A stretch of 64,000 nt of DNA from Tannerella serpentiformis (GCF_003033925.1 NZ_CP028365.1:434001-498000); one strand, 5' to 3'; positions 1 to 9,664 are shown, counted from the stretch's first letter. Numbers and translations: made by a program. Notes: a model not told the origin generated them from the letters alone.

Positions 1-73
1 CCTCAGGATGTGTCTTTCGTCTAAAGAAAAGCACAAGCTGAGGCCTGTAAAGTACTTCTGAAAAAAATAGGTG

Positions 74-880
74 CTATTTCTCTATTGGGATATACTCTCT
101 TTTCATCACAGGAGCAGATGTGGGGTTTCCGCTCTCATCAAAAAAGGTCGAAGGCGACCCCGTCTCAAAATCTCCAAAAGCAATGGCATCCTCGTGATAC
201 AATCGCTCATATTCCAAATAGGTCTTCCTCGATATTTTCTTGTATTCAGCACCTGTATAACCTCCTTTTGCACCAATCTCGCGATGAATATAAATGATCG
301 GAACTGGATTTATTAGACGCTTAAAATCCTCCATTTCAAATAGGAAGTGGTGATCCGCATCCGTAGCGCGAGTAATCAATCCCGGAAGGCCCCAAAGTTT
401 CCACGGACCACGATTAAGCGGTATTTCGGAGGTGTAATACACTTCCCAATCACGACCTCGATAATGCGTCGTAGCCCGTTTGCACAAATATCCTGATATG
501 GTTGCGGTGTCTTCATGCAATGTCCAGTCAGGCATAGCCATTTGTTCCTCACCGATATACCCATCCATATATTCGATAGTCGTACGGGTCTTTTTTTCGT
601 CATAAAATTGATAGTAAGCGGGGGTATTACTTGGCCGCGGATAGCCTTTGATCAATTCGAGGACTTCCCAGGCAGACAGACCATTCTTAAACGCATCATT
701 TTTGATTGAATCACGTATCTCACCATAACGGCTATAAAATTTCGTCACCTTATTGCCCATATCCAGATAAATCCAATCCACGCCATCAAACTCCGGCTGT
801 TCCGGAGCGGTCTTATAAGAGAACTTATAGACCGCCCGGAACTGTGCCGTGTCGATTGTTTCCTGCGCATGCATCGCCAC
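74..880 (-). CDS. GLPGLI family protein, copy 1 (possible loss of normal start codon)
   Basis: Protein of 268 residues from a GTG codon. It contains the family-naming block WGLPGLITRATDADHHFLFE near the middle and is clearly paralogous to the next gene on the same strand (shared FSYKTxPEQP, IYIHRE.G.KGGYTG.EYKK). GLPGLI proteins are Bacteroidetes-specific exported proteins of unknown function. In copy 2 the signal peptide begins with ATG AAA CGA; here the aligned codons at 925-917 read ATA AGA CGA, followed by an intact hydrophobic stretch (IPIFFFAWIFAIVA). The export signal is therefore in frame but has no standard start codon. Starting at the GTG at 880 would remove the signal peptide. Either a rare ATA start is used or the gene is decaying. 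Confidence 0.7.
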   Translation of the reverse strand: MAMHAQETIDTAQFRAVYKFSYKTAPEQPEFDGVDWIYLDMGNKVTKFYSRYGEIRDSIKNDAFKNGLSAWEVLELIKGYPRPSNTPAYYQFYDEKKTRTTIEYMDGYIGEEQMAMPDWTLHEDTATISGYLCKRATTHYRGRDWEVYYTSEIPLNRGPWKLWGLPGLITRATDADHHFLFEMEDFKRLINPVPIIYIHREIGAKGGYTGAEYKKISRKTYLEYERLYHEDAIAFGDFETGSPSTFFDESGNPTSAPVMKREYIPIEK

Positions 881-1121
881 TATAGCGAAAATCCATGCAA
901 AAAAGAATATCGGTATTCGTCTTATTAGGAATGTCCTTATTTGTTCTCCACAAAGAACGCAGAAACAACTGTAGACTCAAAAACAAGAGCGCATGCTTTA
1001 CAACATGTTTTTTGGCTCCTGAAAATTGGGGAGCTTGCTATTGGAGATGCTCAATGACTGCCATAGCCGCTTAAAAACAGAGTCCCCATATATAGGCAAT
1101 AGGAATATGTTTTTGAGAAAG

Positions 1122-1958
1122 CTATTTCTCGAGTGGGATATATGGAATTTCTGCAACTGGAGCGGGATCACCCGATGTAGGTCCTGTATCTCCCATCTCA
1201 AAATCGAGAAACGCCATAGCATCCTTATGGAACAATCTCTCATATTCCACAAAAGTCTTCTTGGATACCTTCTTATACTCACTTCCTGTGTATCCACCCT
1301 TATTGCCAAATTCCCGATGGATATAAATAATGGGTTCAGGCTTAGATAGACGTTTGAAATGATCTAATTCAAAGAGAAAATAATGGTCTGCATCTGTAGC
1401 ACGAACTATCAATCCGGGCAATCCCCATAATTTCCATGGTCCATAACTCAAGGGTATCTCTGTGGTATAATAGACTTCCCATGTTCGACTTAAATAATGG
1501 GTTGTAGCCCGAAGGCAAGTGTAACCGTATAAGGTTAGCGACTTATTGTCAAGTATCCACTGCGGCATGACCATCGGTTCTTCATAGTAATAACCTTTGG
1601 TATACCGTGTAGCAACCCGCGTTGTCTTCTCACTGTACAATTGACAATAAACCGGCGCATCTCCCCTTACGGGATAGTTTTTTGTCCGCTCATGGATCGC
1701 CTCTGGGGGCATATTCTGCTTTAGGCACTCGTTCGTCATAGAATCTTTGAGTTCGGCATAACGATTATAAAACATCGTTGCCTTATTCCCTATATCGATA
1801 TACATCCAATCCACCCAACCAAATGTGGGCTGTTCCGGGCTTGTTTTATAAGAGAACTTATACATAGCCCGGAACATCGCCTTATCGATTTCTGTCTGCG
1901 CTTGCAGGGCGAAGACTACTAATGTCCACGCGAAAAGAAATATCAGTACTCGTTTCAT
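1122..1958 (-). CDS. GLPGLI family protein, copy 2
   Basis: Protein of 278 residues with a signal peptide (MKRVLIFLFAWTLVVFALQA, cleavage probably after AQA/Q) and the GLPGLI block WGLPGLIVRATDADHYFLFE. I chose the ATG at 1958 because it opens directly on the signal peptide; an upstream in-frame ATG at 2066 would add 36 unlikely residues. It lies in tandem with, and upstream of, copy 1 and both read leftward, so a local duplication is likely. The family is exported, has no known activity, and is restricted to Bacteroidetes. The C-terminus is acidic and proline-containing. Confidence 0.85.
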   Translation of the reverse strand: MKRVLIFLFAWTLVVFALQAQTEIDKAMFRAMYKFSYKTSPEQPTFGWVDWMYIDIGNKATMFYNRYAELKDSMTNECLKQNMPPEAIHERTKNYPVRGDAPVYCQLYSEKTTRVATRYTKGYYYEEPMVMPQWILDNKSLTLYGYTCLRATTHYLSRTWEVYYTTEIPLSYGPWKLWGLPGLIVRATDADHYFLFELDHFKRLSKPEPIIYIHREFGNKGGYTGSEYKKVSKKTFVEYERLFHKDAMAFLDFEMGDTGPTSGDPAPVAEIPYIPLEK

Positions 1959-2053
1959 TTGAAATATCCTTATATGCTTCCCCACAAAGAAACAATTACC
2001 TTCTGTATCATCAAAAATAGAGATACATGTTATACAACATGTTTCCCAATCCT

Positions 2054-2300
2054 TGCCAATGCACAAAAATGATCATTCGCCACCTCCGGCGGTGTTTGTG
2101 GGGCGTATGCTGTTGCGTCCCTACCGTATTACAGGAATAGAATCCGAAAAATAAGAATGTACATAGGTAGGGGCGTATTGCATACGCCCCCCGAACGTTT
2201 CCGAAGGAAACGAAGAGGCGTGCCAATGCACAAAAATGATCATTCGCCGCCTCCGGCGGTGTTCGTAGGGCGTATGCTTTTGCGCCCCTACAGATCCTGA
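2054..2300. repeat. Direct repeat pair, about 70 bp, 167 bp apart
   Basis: The segment starting TGCCAATGCACAAAAATGAT at 2054 recurs at 2221 with few changes and runs through a CCTCCGGCGG dyad to GGGCGTATGC and a CCCCTAC end. No gene is supported between 1959 and 2856; the gap is filled by these repeats and the hairpin repeats that follow. Confidence 0.75.
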
Positions 2301-2340
2301 TATACTGATCTTCTAACAATTAGATTTTTCTCGTTTCTGG

Positions 2341-2690
2341 TATTCTTTTCTTGCCTTGATGCAAGAAAAGAACCAAAAGAAAATCAAGGCGTCAGGGACG
2401 CCAGCCAAATTTTAGGCATCCAACTTATATGAACGTACCCGGCCAAACTTCCTTGCCCTCGGCAGAGGGCCTTTTCTTGTCTTGATGCAAGAAAAGAACC
2501 AAAAGAAAATCAAGGCATCAGGGATGTCGGCTAAATTTTAGGCATCCAACTTATATGAACGTACCCGGCCAAACTTCCCCGCCCTCGGTAGAGGACCTTT
2601 TCTCGTCTTGATGTAAGAAAAGAAACAAAAGAGAATCAAGGCATCAGGGGCGCCAGCTAATTTTGGCTTGATACATATTAGAGGGGCATA
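2341..2690. repeat. Hairpin element family, three tandem copies with 126-bp period
   Basis: Three copies of a unit containing an inverted repeat (CTTTTCTTG / CAAGAAAAG) begin at 2345, 2471 and 2597, exactly 126 bp apart. Other landmarks keep the same spacing: AACCAAAAG or its variant at 2371, 2497 and 2623, and GTACCCGGCCAAAC at 2435 and 2561. Each unit also carries a GCCCTCGG..GAGGGC-type stem. Related sequence occurs at 4584, 9929, 25447 and 28128. Small reading frames rich in Phe, Lys and Arg across these elements are by-products of the AT-rich hairpins. Confidence 0.85.
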
Positions 2691-2856
2691 TATTTTTTCG
2701 CCCCTATATATTCCGATACGATAATATTCTAACAATCAATATGCCCCTACCCTACCGGAAAATCTGAAATCGAAAAATCGAAAACGAAAAATCCGGATAC
2801 ATGATTTGACATGTACCCGGATTTGTTTTTAGGTTTATGGTGTTCGTTCTCTCTGT

Positions 2857-3894
2857 TCAATTTTCCGGAAGATGGATCTCGGGGCCGCCGCCACTGGCAC
2901 CACCTCCACCTTCGGAACCTGAGCCGCCTTCTTTAGAGTTCTTTCCGCCGCCTTCGGTACCCGAGCCGCCGCCCTCGGACTTCTTGCCACCGCCTCCGGG
3001 CTTCGGCGTACCGCCACCCTCTGGCTTTTTGTCTTTTCCACTATCGCCGGGTTTCTTGGGCTCCTCGGTCTCTGGCAGACGGATATCCGGATCATCCTTA
3101 TCCTTCGGCTTACGCGGTTTTTTAGGCTCCTTGGGTGTCTTGGGATCCTTACTCTTGTCCGATTTGCGGCGCGCGAGGATCTGGCTAAACGTATCGTTGA
3201 TTTCGTCCATCCGCTGATTGAGCTGCTTAGCTACTGTACGGATCAATTCCTTATCTACCGTTGCCGAACCTGACAAATAGGCGGCTTGAAGCATAAAAAT
3301 GACGCGCTCATATACCGCATCCGTCTTCGGACGTACCTCGACGATCTTCGGGAGGTCTTTTTTAGCGCGAGATGCGGTGCGGGCCTTACGGAACTTGTTA
3401 AACTCGGCGTTGGCAGTCTCCAAAAGTGACACGGCCGACGTCAGTCGCAAGGTAGCGAGTAGCGGAGTCATCTCAGCCTTCTTCAGATCGATCAGCAGGC
3501 CATCAATATGCACTGTCTCATGCGATTTGCTGCCATACTGTATGCCCCGATAGCGGCGAGTGATGATATCCAACTGTGTAGCGGCTTTCGCCTCGTCGGC
3601 ATCCGGTGAACGCTGGTAGGTACGAACCACATTGAAAATAAAGGTGATCAATTTGTTTCGTTCCTCATTTTTCTCATTCAGGAGCTTCGTGTTGTGATTG
3701 GCTTGTGCTTCCAAATTGAGATCTTTCTCCGTCAGCAGATTGCCATTCCACTCATTGAGTAGCGCGAGGGTCAATCCGAGTTTCGTAATGTCTACAGCAT
3801 GAACTATGTCGTACGCATCCGAATGATACAGTACGTGCAGCGCGTTGTCAAGCCTCGTAAGGCGCATTTTTTGAATCTCGACTAATTCGTCCAT
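2857..3894 (-). CDS. DUF6261-like protein with Lys/Pro and Gly-rich tail
   Basis: Protein of 345 residues. The ATG at 3894 is chosen because AAGGAG lies a few bases upstream; an in-frame start at 3966 would add 24 doubtful residues. Residues 1 to about 245 are mostly helical and hydrophilic with no signal peptide or membrane segment, resembling the DUF6261 family of Bacteroidetes (function unknown). The last 100 residues are low complexity, first Lys/Pro (KTPKEPKKPRKPKDKDD), then Gly/Ser (GGGGKKSEGGGSG). Such a tail suggests a flexible linker or a nucleic-acid or polyanion contact, which is inference. A 41-bp tandem array begins 83 bp upstream of the start, in the promoter position. Confidence 0.7.
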   Translation of the reverse strand: MDELVEIQKMRLTRLDNALHVLYHSDAYDIVHAVDITKLGLTLALLNEWNGNLLTEKDLNLEAQANHNTKLLNEKNEERNKLITFIFNVVRTYQRSPDADEAKAATQLDIITRRYRGIQYGSKSHETVHIDGLLIDLKKAEMTPLLATLRLTSAVSLLETANAEFNKFRKARTASRAKKDLPKIVEVRPKTDAVYERVIFMLQAAYLSGSATVDKELIRTVAKQLNQRMDEINDTFSQILARRKSDKSKDPKTPKEPKKPRKPKDKDDPDIRLPETEEPKKPGDSGKDKKPEGGGTPKPGGGGKKSEGGGSGTEGGGKNSKEGGSGSEGGGGASGGGPEIHLPEN

Positions 3895-3977
3895 TCGTTT
3901 TTCTCCTTTCTTTATAGGTACATATATAATGATGAATGCTTCCGACGGCAGCGTAAGCTGTTCCACATATCTCCACA

Positions 3978-4305
3978 GTCCTTTTTGAGCCTCAAAATTG
4001 ACCTCAAACGCTTTTGTAGTCCTTTTTGAGCCTCAAAATCGACCTCAAACGCTTTTTCAGTCCTTTTTGAGCCTCAAAATTGACCTCAAATGCTTTTGCA
4101 GTCCTTTTTGAGCCTCAAAATCGACCTCAAACGCTTTTGCAGTCCTTTTTGAGCCTCAAAATCGACCTCAAACGCTTTTGCAGTCCTTTTTGAGTCTCAA
4201 AATCGACCTCGAACGCTTTTGTAGTCCTTTTTGAGCCTCAAAATCGACCTCAAATGGTTTTGTAGCCCTTTTTGAGCCTCAAAATTGACTTCAAACGGTT
4301 TTTGG
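3978..4305. repeat. Tandem array A1, 8 copies of a 41-bp unit
   Basis: Units start with GTCC/GCCC followed by TTTTTGAGCCTC at 3978, 4019, 4060, 4101, 4142, 4183, 4224 and 4265, exactly 41 bp apart. Each unit carries the dyad TTTTGA-GCC-TCAAAA. Weaker decayed copies continue to about 4420. No gene is supported between 3895 and 5025. Confidence 0.95.
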
Positions 4306-4583
4306 CTCCTTCCGAGCTGTAAAAACACATCCAAAGCGTATTTGGCGCTTTCTCTTTATCCTCAAAATCTATCTGGAGTGTTTCCCACGACTCGAAAGTG
4401 TTTCAATATGTAGTTTGACTTATGACCGCTGTCCTAAGCGGCGGCTAAAGTATAACTGTTTTGAATAGCAACAAACTTTTCGCGAAAAAATCGTAGAAAA
4501 ATTTTTACGGAGCTGTTGTATGTGCTGATTTTCAGGGTGTAGCTGATTTTATTCTTTTGATGCAAGATCTTTCTGGCATCATT

Positions 4584-4938
4584 ATCTTCTTTTCTTCTCT
4601 TGATAGAAGAAAAGAAGCAAAAGAAGATCAAGGCATCAGGGATGCCGGCCAAGTTTGGCTTGGTACCTGTTTGGAGATCCAGCGCCAGCCAAATTTCAGG
4701 CATCCGACTTATATGAATGTATCCGGCCAAACTTCCTCGCCCTCGGCAGAGGGCTTGAGTTTCTTTTGCTTCTTTTCTTTCCTCAAGGAAAGAAAAGAAG
4801 GTCTCATTAGAGAGCCAAGTAAAGCTCCATGATCTTCTTTTCTTCTCTTGATAGAAGAAAAGAAACAAAAGAAAATCAAGGCGTCAGGGACGCCAGCCAA
4901 GTTTGACTTGATACGTATTTGGAGGTCTAGCGCCGGCC
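4584..4938. repeat. Hairpin element family, composite copy
   Basis: Two nearly identical hairpins (CTTCTTTTCTTCT / AGAAGAAAAGAAG, 13-bp arms) start about 4586 and 4834, 248 bp apart. Between them are a GCCCTCGGCAGAGGGC stem near 4738 and a third hairpin around 4774-4797 (CTTTCCTCAAGGAAAG). The sequence after each hairpin (CAAAAGAAGATCAAGGC and similar) is the complement of the sequence found before hairpins of opposite orientation, so whole elements can form long foldbacks. Confidence 0.8.
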
Positions 4939-4969
4939 TATTTCCGAACTAACGCATGGGTGGAAACAC

Positions 4970-5000
4970 AGAGCGGCAGACCAAACTGGCCTGCCGCTCT
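4970..5000 (-). terminator. Stem-loop after susD
   Basis: AGAGCGGCAG (4970-4979) pairs with CTGCCGCTCT (4991-5000), a perfect 10-bp stem 26 bp past the susD stop. On the minus strand the tail is only moderately T-rich (GTGTTTCC); on the plus strand it is followed by TTTTTG. Confidence 0.45.
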
Positions 5001-5025
5001 TTTTGTTCTCCTAAATGAGATCCAA

Positions 5026-6468
5026 TCAATAGCCGGGGTTTTGCTTGATGTTGGGATTGGCATCAATCTCGCCCTTGGGGATGGGCAGGACGATCATATA
5101 GAACGTGCGATCGTACTCCATGTAGGGCGTGTCGTGGCGGGTGCGACTGATGGCGCTCTCCTCGACGTCTTCACGTTTGATCGAAAGGCCATTACGCATT
5201 ACATCATACATGCGATGTCCTTCTGCAACTAATTCTTTGCGTCGCTCATTGAGTACATTGGCCAAAGTCAAGGTTTTTCCCTTCACCGTAGAGTCGGGAT
5301 CTGCTCGATGAACAATGGCATCGAGGTAAGTCACGGCTGTGGCGTTGTCGCCAGTCTTGACTGCGGCCTCAGCTGCATTCAGATAGGCTTCCGACAGACG
5401 CAAAAGGGGTATATTGGCATCGGCAATATTCTCTCCCGGTTGCGGCTGATACTTATTGACATACGCGTACTGCTTGCCGTCGAAGCTGAGGAGCTTCAGA
5501 CGTACATCGCGGGGGTTCTCCTTGAGCAAACGATAGAACGAGGCGGTGATGCACATGTCGTCGTATCCGTCTTTGGAGTTCAGGTAACCCATGCTCTCCT
5601 TGCCGGGCGAGTCGGTGGTGAGATTGACAATCTCGAACAGCACTTCGCCTTGATCTGCGGACGACGCGTCTGCTCCCCAAGCCGTCGGATAAGCCTTATT
5701 GGACCAGAGGGCATACCCGTTCTTCTCCGCGCCTTCAATAGCGGACTTGGCGGCTTTCAGGGCCTCCGCATTTTCGCCTTTATAGAGGTACACGCGGCTC
5801 AGCAACGTCAGAGCGGCCCACTTATTGAACTTCCCCTTGTTGAACTTCTCCCCGAGGAGTTCCGAGGCGGACTTCAGGTCGGCTATGATATGCGTGTAGC
5901 ATTCGGCCACGGAGCTGCGGGAGGGCTTATCCTCCGTGCCGGAAACGGTTTCGATGATGGGGACACCCATCGAGGCCCCGCCGTCTTTCGTATAGGGGTA
6001 GCCGAAGATGCGGGTCAGGTCAAAGAGCGCCATGCCACGGATGGCGAGCGCCTGGCCTCGCAAATCGTTGCGATAAGCCTTCTCAGCGTCTTTTGCGGTG
6101 ATGCGATCGAGGCTGGCCAACACTACGTTGCAATTCTGAATGATGTTGTAGAGGTAAGCCCAATGACTGGACGGACCGTTGTCTTTCGTGAAATTGAAGC
6201 GATAGTAATTGGCCGTTCGCTTAGTCGAGCTGACGGCTTGCATGTCGTCGCCCGTCACGTCAGCGTAATAAACGAGTCGGCCGGAATAAGCATCGGCACT
6301 TTGCATCGTGCTGTAAATGCCATTGAGGGAAAACTCCACTTCCTTCAGCGACTTGACGCCGCTTTCGGTCTGTATGGATGTCGAGGGCTCCACGTCGAGC
6401 CAATCGTTGCCGCACGAGGAGATCAGGACGGCAACCAAAAAGAGGGTGATATATTTCAAGCGATTCAT
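5026..6468 (-). CDS. SusD/RagB family nutrient-binding outer-membrane lipoprotein
   Basis: Protein of 480 residues with a lipoprotein signal (LKYITLFLVAVLISSCGND; the Cys at about residue 19 is the lipidation site). The mature start DWLDVEPSTS, the TPR-like helical N-terminal half and the C-terminal LLRLSEAYLNAAEA and NERRKELVAEGHRMYDVMR blocks are typical of SusD/RagB. It sits on the cell surface as the lid of a TonB-dependent transporter. It lies 21 bp downstream of its SusC partner, in the order normal for these pairs. The substrate cannot be told: there is no glycosidase, sulfatase, peptidase or regulator next to it. Length is normal for the family. Confidence 0.92.
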   Translation of the reverse strand: MNRLKYITLFLVAVLISSCGNDWLDVEPSTSIQTESGVKSLKEVEFSLNGIYSTMQSADAYSGRLVYYADVTGDDMQAVSSTKRTANYYRFNFTKDNGPSSHWAYLYNIIQNCNVVLASLDRITAKDAEKAYRNDLRGQALAIRGMALFDLTRIFGYPYTKDGGASMGVPIIETVSGTEDKPSRSSVAECYTHIIADLKSASELLGEKFNKGKFNKWAALTLLSRVYLYKGENAEALKAAKSAIEGAEKNGYALWSNKAYPTAWGADASSADQGEVLFEIVNLTTDSPGKESMGYLNSKDGYDDMCITASFYRLLKENPRDVRLKLLSFDGKQYAYVNKYQPQPGENIADANIPLLRLSEAYLNAAEAAVKTGDNATAVTYLDAIVHRADPDSTVKGKTLTLANVLNERRKELVAEGHRMYDVMRNGLSIKREDVEESAISRTRHDTPYMEYDRTFYMIVLPIPKGEIDANPNIKQNPGY

Positions 6469-6489
6469 GATTCGATCATTTTTTTGAGA

Positions 6490-9400
6490 TTAGAAGTTCA
6501 TGTTTAAGCCAAAGATGACGGTTTTGAGCGGAGGCGTTCCCCACGTTGCCGAACCGCCTTCGGTGGCTTCGGGATCATAATAATCGTATGCCGCCCAGGT
6601 CCAGAGATTATTTGCGGAAGCATAGAGGCGTACGTTCTCAAGATGCGCTGCCTTTACCCAGTTTTTGGGCAGTGTGAAGCCTAAGGTGAGCGTTTTTAGA
6701 CGGATAAAGTCTGTGCTGTGCAGGCGTCGAGAAGTCGAAATCTTGTTCATGGCTACCGCGGGGTTCTCGTAGAAAAGTTCGTAGCTGGTCACGTCGCCTG
6801 CCTTCCGCCAACTGTTTCGATAATAGGTCGGTATGTTAGCCCGCATATCGTTGCCACCGTGTTCCGTCTTCTGCGCCCATACGTCGTAGGCATATCCGCC
6901 AAACTGATAGGAGAACATGCAGCTCAGGTCGAACCATTTGTAACGAATCGAGTTGCTCAGACCGCCTATCACGGCCGGATCCGCGTATTTATCGAGTACG
7001 GCAGCGTTTGCCTTGCTTACATCTTCGGTAATATCCTTCTTATAGTTGCCGTTAGCATCCCGTTCGTTCGTGTAGAACTGTGGCGCACCCGTTTCAGGGT
7101 TAATGCCAGCAAATTCAATCATATAGAAGGTACGGTAAGGCTTTCCGACTTGGTGAATTTGATATCCGCCGATGATCTCAGTCTGCAATCCGTCGAGTTT
7201 GACAATTTCGTTGTGGTTGTGCGAGATATTGAAATTCGTCGTCCAGGTAAAGTCCTTCGTCTGCACGTTTGTCGAACCGATTTCCAACTCCACGCCTTGA
7301 TTTTTCACCTCGCCAATGTTCATCAGGTAGCTCGAAAATCCCGTAGTCATCGAAATCGGGCGATCCATGAGTAGATTCTTCGTCGTACGGACATAATATT
7401 CCAGCGTCACGTTGATACGATTCCAGAGGCCCAGATCGAGACCCAGATTGAGGTTGTGGTTCGTCTCCCACTTCAAATCGATATTCGGGAGCCGCGACCG
7501 AATGATTCCAGGTTGCTCTAAATAGCCATTCGTGAGGTCGCTAAGCCCCATATAGCCATAGAGATCCGAAGGAAGTGTTCCGTTCACGCCATACGACGCG
7601 CGGAGCTTCAAATCGGACAACCAGCCTTTTGTAGGTTCCATAAACGATTCCTCGATGGCCCGCCAAGCGCCTGAGAGGGACCAGAAGCTGCCCCAACGGC
7701 TATTGCGGTGGAAGCGAGAGCTTCCGTCGGTGCGGAAACTACCTCCTAAGTAGTAGCGATTGCGATAATCATAATTTAAGCGAGAGATGTAAGACACCAT
7801 CCGCGATCGCGTATTACTTCCGCCTACGGCTTCGGTTTTCATACCGTTACTGATCTCGTTTTTCTGTGGCGTAGCGAAATTACTGGCTATTCCGAGCAGA
7901 TAGTCACTATATTGATCGTCAACCTCGTATCCGATCAGCGCATCGAGGTGATGATTGTCCGATAGGGTCGTCCGATAGCTCAATTGGTTTGCCCAAGTCA
8001 TTTTACTCAATTCGCTGTAGCGCTTATCCATGATACCATTTTTGTCCTGTCCCTCGGCCGTGCGTGGGTCACTCCAGTCCTTTCCCTTTGTGTTCACGTA
8101 ATCATAACTGAAGGTGGAGCGGAACTTGAGATCACGAATGAATTCATATTCGGCAAAGAGCGTATTAAAAGTACGCGTAACGTATTCGCGTTGATAGTCG
8201 TAAGCTGCCGACTGGGCCGGATTGCGGTCGCCGATACGAATCATATTGCGGTTCCAACTGCCGTCTTTGTTGTAAACCGGATCTGAAGGCACAACGGCAT
8301 TGCGCGATGTGTAGAAAGGTGAAACATAAGACGTTCCCTCGCTGTTTACTTCTTGATTTACGGTGGCCAGCAACATATTTACGCCCAATTTCAAGCGATC
8401 CGTGGCCTGATAATCCACGTTAAGGCGTCCGCTGATGCGTTCCAGACCTGAGTTGTAGGCGATACCCTCTTGCTTGAGGTAAGAGAGAGATGAATAGTAT
8501 TTGAACTTGTCCGATCCGCCCGTGATCGAGGCTTCGTAGCTGCTGTGACTGCCTTTGCGAAACAATACGTCATCCCAGTCCGTATAGCCGCTCCACGGAA
8601 TGGGCGCGAAGTTGTTGATGCGTTTATCGGCGTATGCGCGCGCCGCGCTTTCGGTCTTCCCGCGTTTCATTTGGCCCGCCACGAGTCCGTCGTAGATATA
8701 TTGGCGACGTTCTTCTCCGCCCATGATCGGGCGATACTCCATCGCAAAGTCTGAACTACCAAAATCGGCCTTGAAGGAGAAGGCAGGCTTTCCTGACTTG
8801 CCTCTTTTGGTGGTAATCAGCACCACACCGTTGGCCGCACGCGATCCGTAAAGCGAAGCCGCAGCTGCATCCTTAATGATGGTAATGCTTTCGATGTCGG
8901 AGCTATTTAACGTGGACATGATGTCAAGCCCTGCACGCGAGCTGAGACTATTAATCGATCCCGACCGTACGGGTACGCCGTCGATGACATAAAGCGGCGC
9001 ATTGCTGGCGTTGAACGATCCCATGCCACGGATCTTGAGTGTCGAGGCGGCTCCCGGCTGACCGGAAGAGGAGGAAAACTGCACGCCTGAAGCGTTTCCT
9101 TGCAACAAATCCTTAAACGAAACGGCTGGAACATCCTGCATTTTATCGGCTTTCACATTCGAAGCCGATCCAGCATAGGCTGACTTTTTGAATGTGCCAT
9201 AACCCGTGACGACAACTTCGTCCATCACGTTGTCTTCCGGCTCCAGACGTACCTTAACAGGTTGCCCCGCCGTAGCCGACACCTCCAAACGCTTGTAACC
9301 TATGTAAGAGATGACTAACATGACCTGCGAACCCTCGGCTTCAATCGAAAAATGTCCGTCGAGGTCTGTCGTTGTGCCCGTAGCTGTTCCCTTCACGAGG

Positions 9401-9639
9401 ATATTGGCCCCGATAACCGGTTCGCCTGTTTCGTCGATAACCGTTCCGACCACGGTACGTTTTTGATGTTGTGTTAGCGTCGCCATTTCCGGTGCACGAC
9501 TGGCTGCACTGCCTACGGTCGCCGCTCCGGCACCTTCGGCTTGCATCGAAAGGGTGACAACCAGGCCAATGGCAGGCAACAGCTTTCGCCAACTGCCTTG
9601 TTTCGTTCGATGACTTGTGTAATGATCTTTTCTATTCAT
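6490..9639 (-). CDS. SusC/RagA family TonB-linked outer-membrane transporter
   Basis: Protein of 1,049 residues. After a signal region come a carboxypeptidase-regulatory-like domain (about residues 60-145, VVGTVIDETGEPVIGANILV), the SusC signature DEVVVTGYGTFKKSAYAGS, a plug domain with LKIRGMGSFNASNAPLYVIDGV, and a C-terminal beta-barrel ending in hydrophobic NMNF. It imports a large ligand across the outer membrane using TonB energy together with the SusD-like lipoprotein. A strong Bacteroidetes promoter precedes it (9665-9698). No ECF sigma/anti-sigma pair is adjacent and there is no extra N-terminal signalling domain, so control is not evident. Confidence 0.94.
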   Translation of the reverse strand: MNRKDHYTSHRTKQGSWRKLLPAIGLVVTLSMQAEGAGAATVGSAASRAPEMATLTQHQKRTVVGTVIDETGEPVIGANILVKGTATGTTTDLDGHFSIEAEGSQVMLVISYIGYKRLEVSATAGQPVKVRLEPEDNVMDEVVVTGYGTFKKSAYAGSASNVKADKMQDVPAVSFKDLLQGNASGVQFSSSSGQPGAASTLKIRGMGSFNASNAPLYVIDGVPVRSGSINSLSSRAGLDIMSTLNSSDIESITIIKDAAAASLYGSRAANGVVLITTKRGKSGKPAFSFKADFGSSDFAMEYRPIMGGEERRQYIYDGLVAGQMKRGKTESAARAYADKRINNFAPIPWSGYTDWDDVLFRKGSHSSYEASITGGSDKFKYYSSLSYLKQEGIAYNSGLERISGRLNVDYQATDRLKLGVNMLLATVNQEVNSEGTSYVSPFYTSRNAVVPSDPVYNKDGSWNRNMIRIGDRNPAQSAAYDYQREYVTRTFNTLFAEYEFIRDLKFRSTFSYDYVNTKGKDWSDPRTAEGQDKNGIMDKRYSELSKMTWANQLSYRTTLSDNHHLDALIGYEVDDQYSDYLLGIASNFATPQKNEISNGMKTEAVGGSNTRSRMVSYISRLNYDYRNRYYLGGSFRTDGSSRFHRNSRWGSFWSLSGAWRAIEESFMEPTKGWLSDLKLRASYGVNGTLPSDLYGYMGLSDLTNGYLEQPGIIRSRLPNIDLKWETNHNLNLGLDLGLWNRINVTLEYYVRTTKNLLMDRPISMTTGFSSYLMNIGEVKNQGVELEIGSTNVQTKDFTWTTNFNISHNHNEIVKLDGLQTEIIGGYQIHQVGKPYRTFYMIEFAGINPETGAPQFYTNERDANGNYKKDITEDVSKANAAVLDKYADPAVIGGLSNSIRYKWFDLSCMFSYQFGGYAYDVWAQKTEHGGNDMRANIPTYYRNSWRKAGDVTSYELFYENPAVAMNKISTSRRLHSTDFIRLKTLTLGFTLPKNWVKAAHLENVRLYASANNLWTWAAYDYYDPEATEGGSATWGTPPLKTVIFGLNMNF

Positions 9640-9664
9640 GTGGATATGGATTAAAAAACGATTA

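Noticed and set aside
2835-3217. Pro-rich or Arg-rich small proteins overlapping the DUF6261 gene tail
   Set aside because: They are other-frame readings of the low-complexity Gly/Lys codons of the real gene.
5308-6507. 399-codon plus-strand frame opposite susD
   Set aside because: Antisense to a lipoprotein gene with all SusD features; no recognisable domain in the antisense product.
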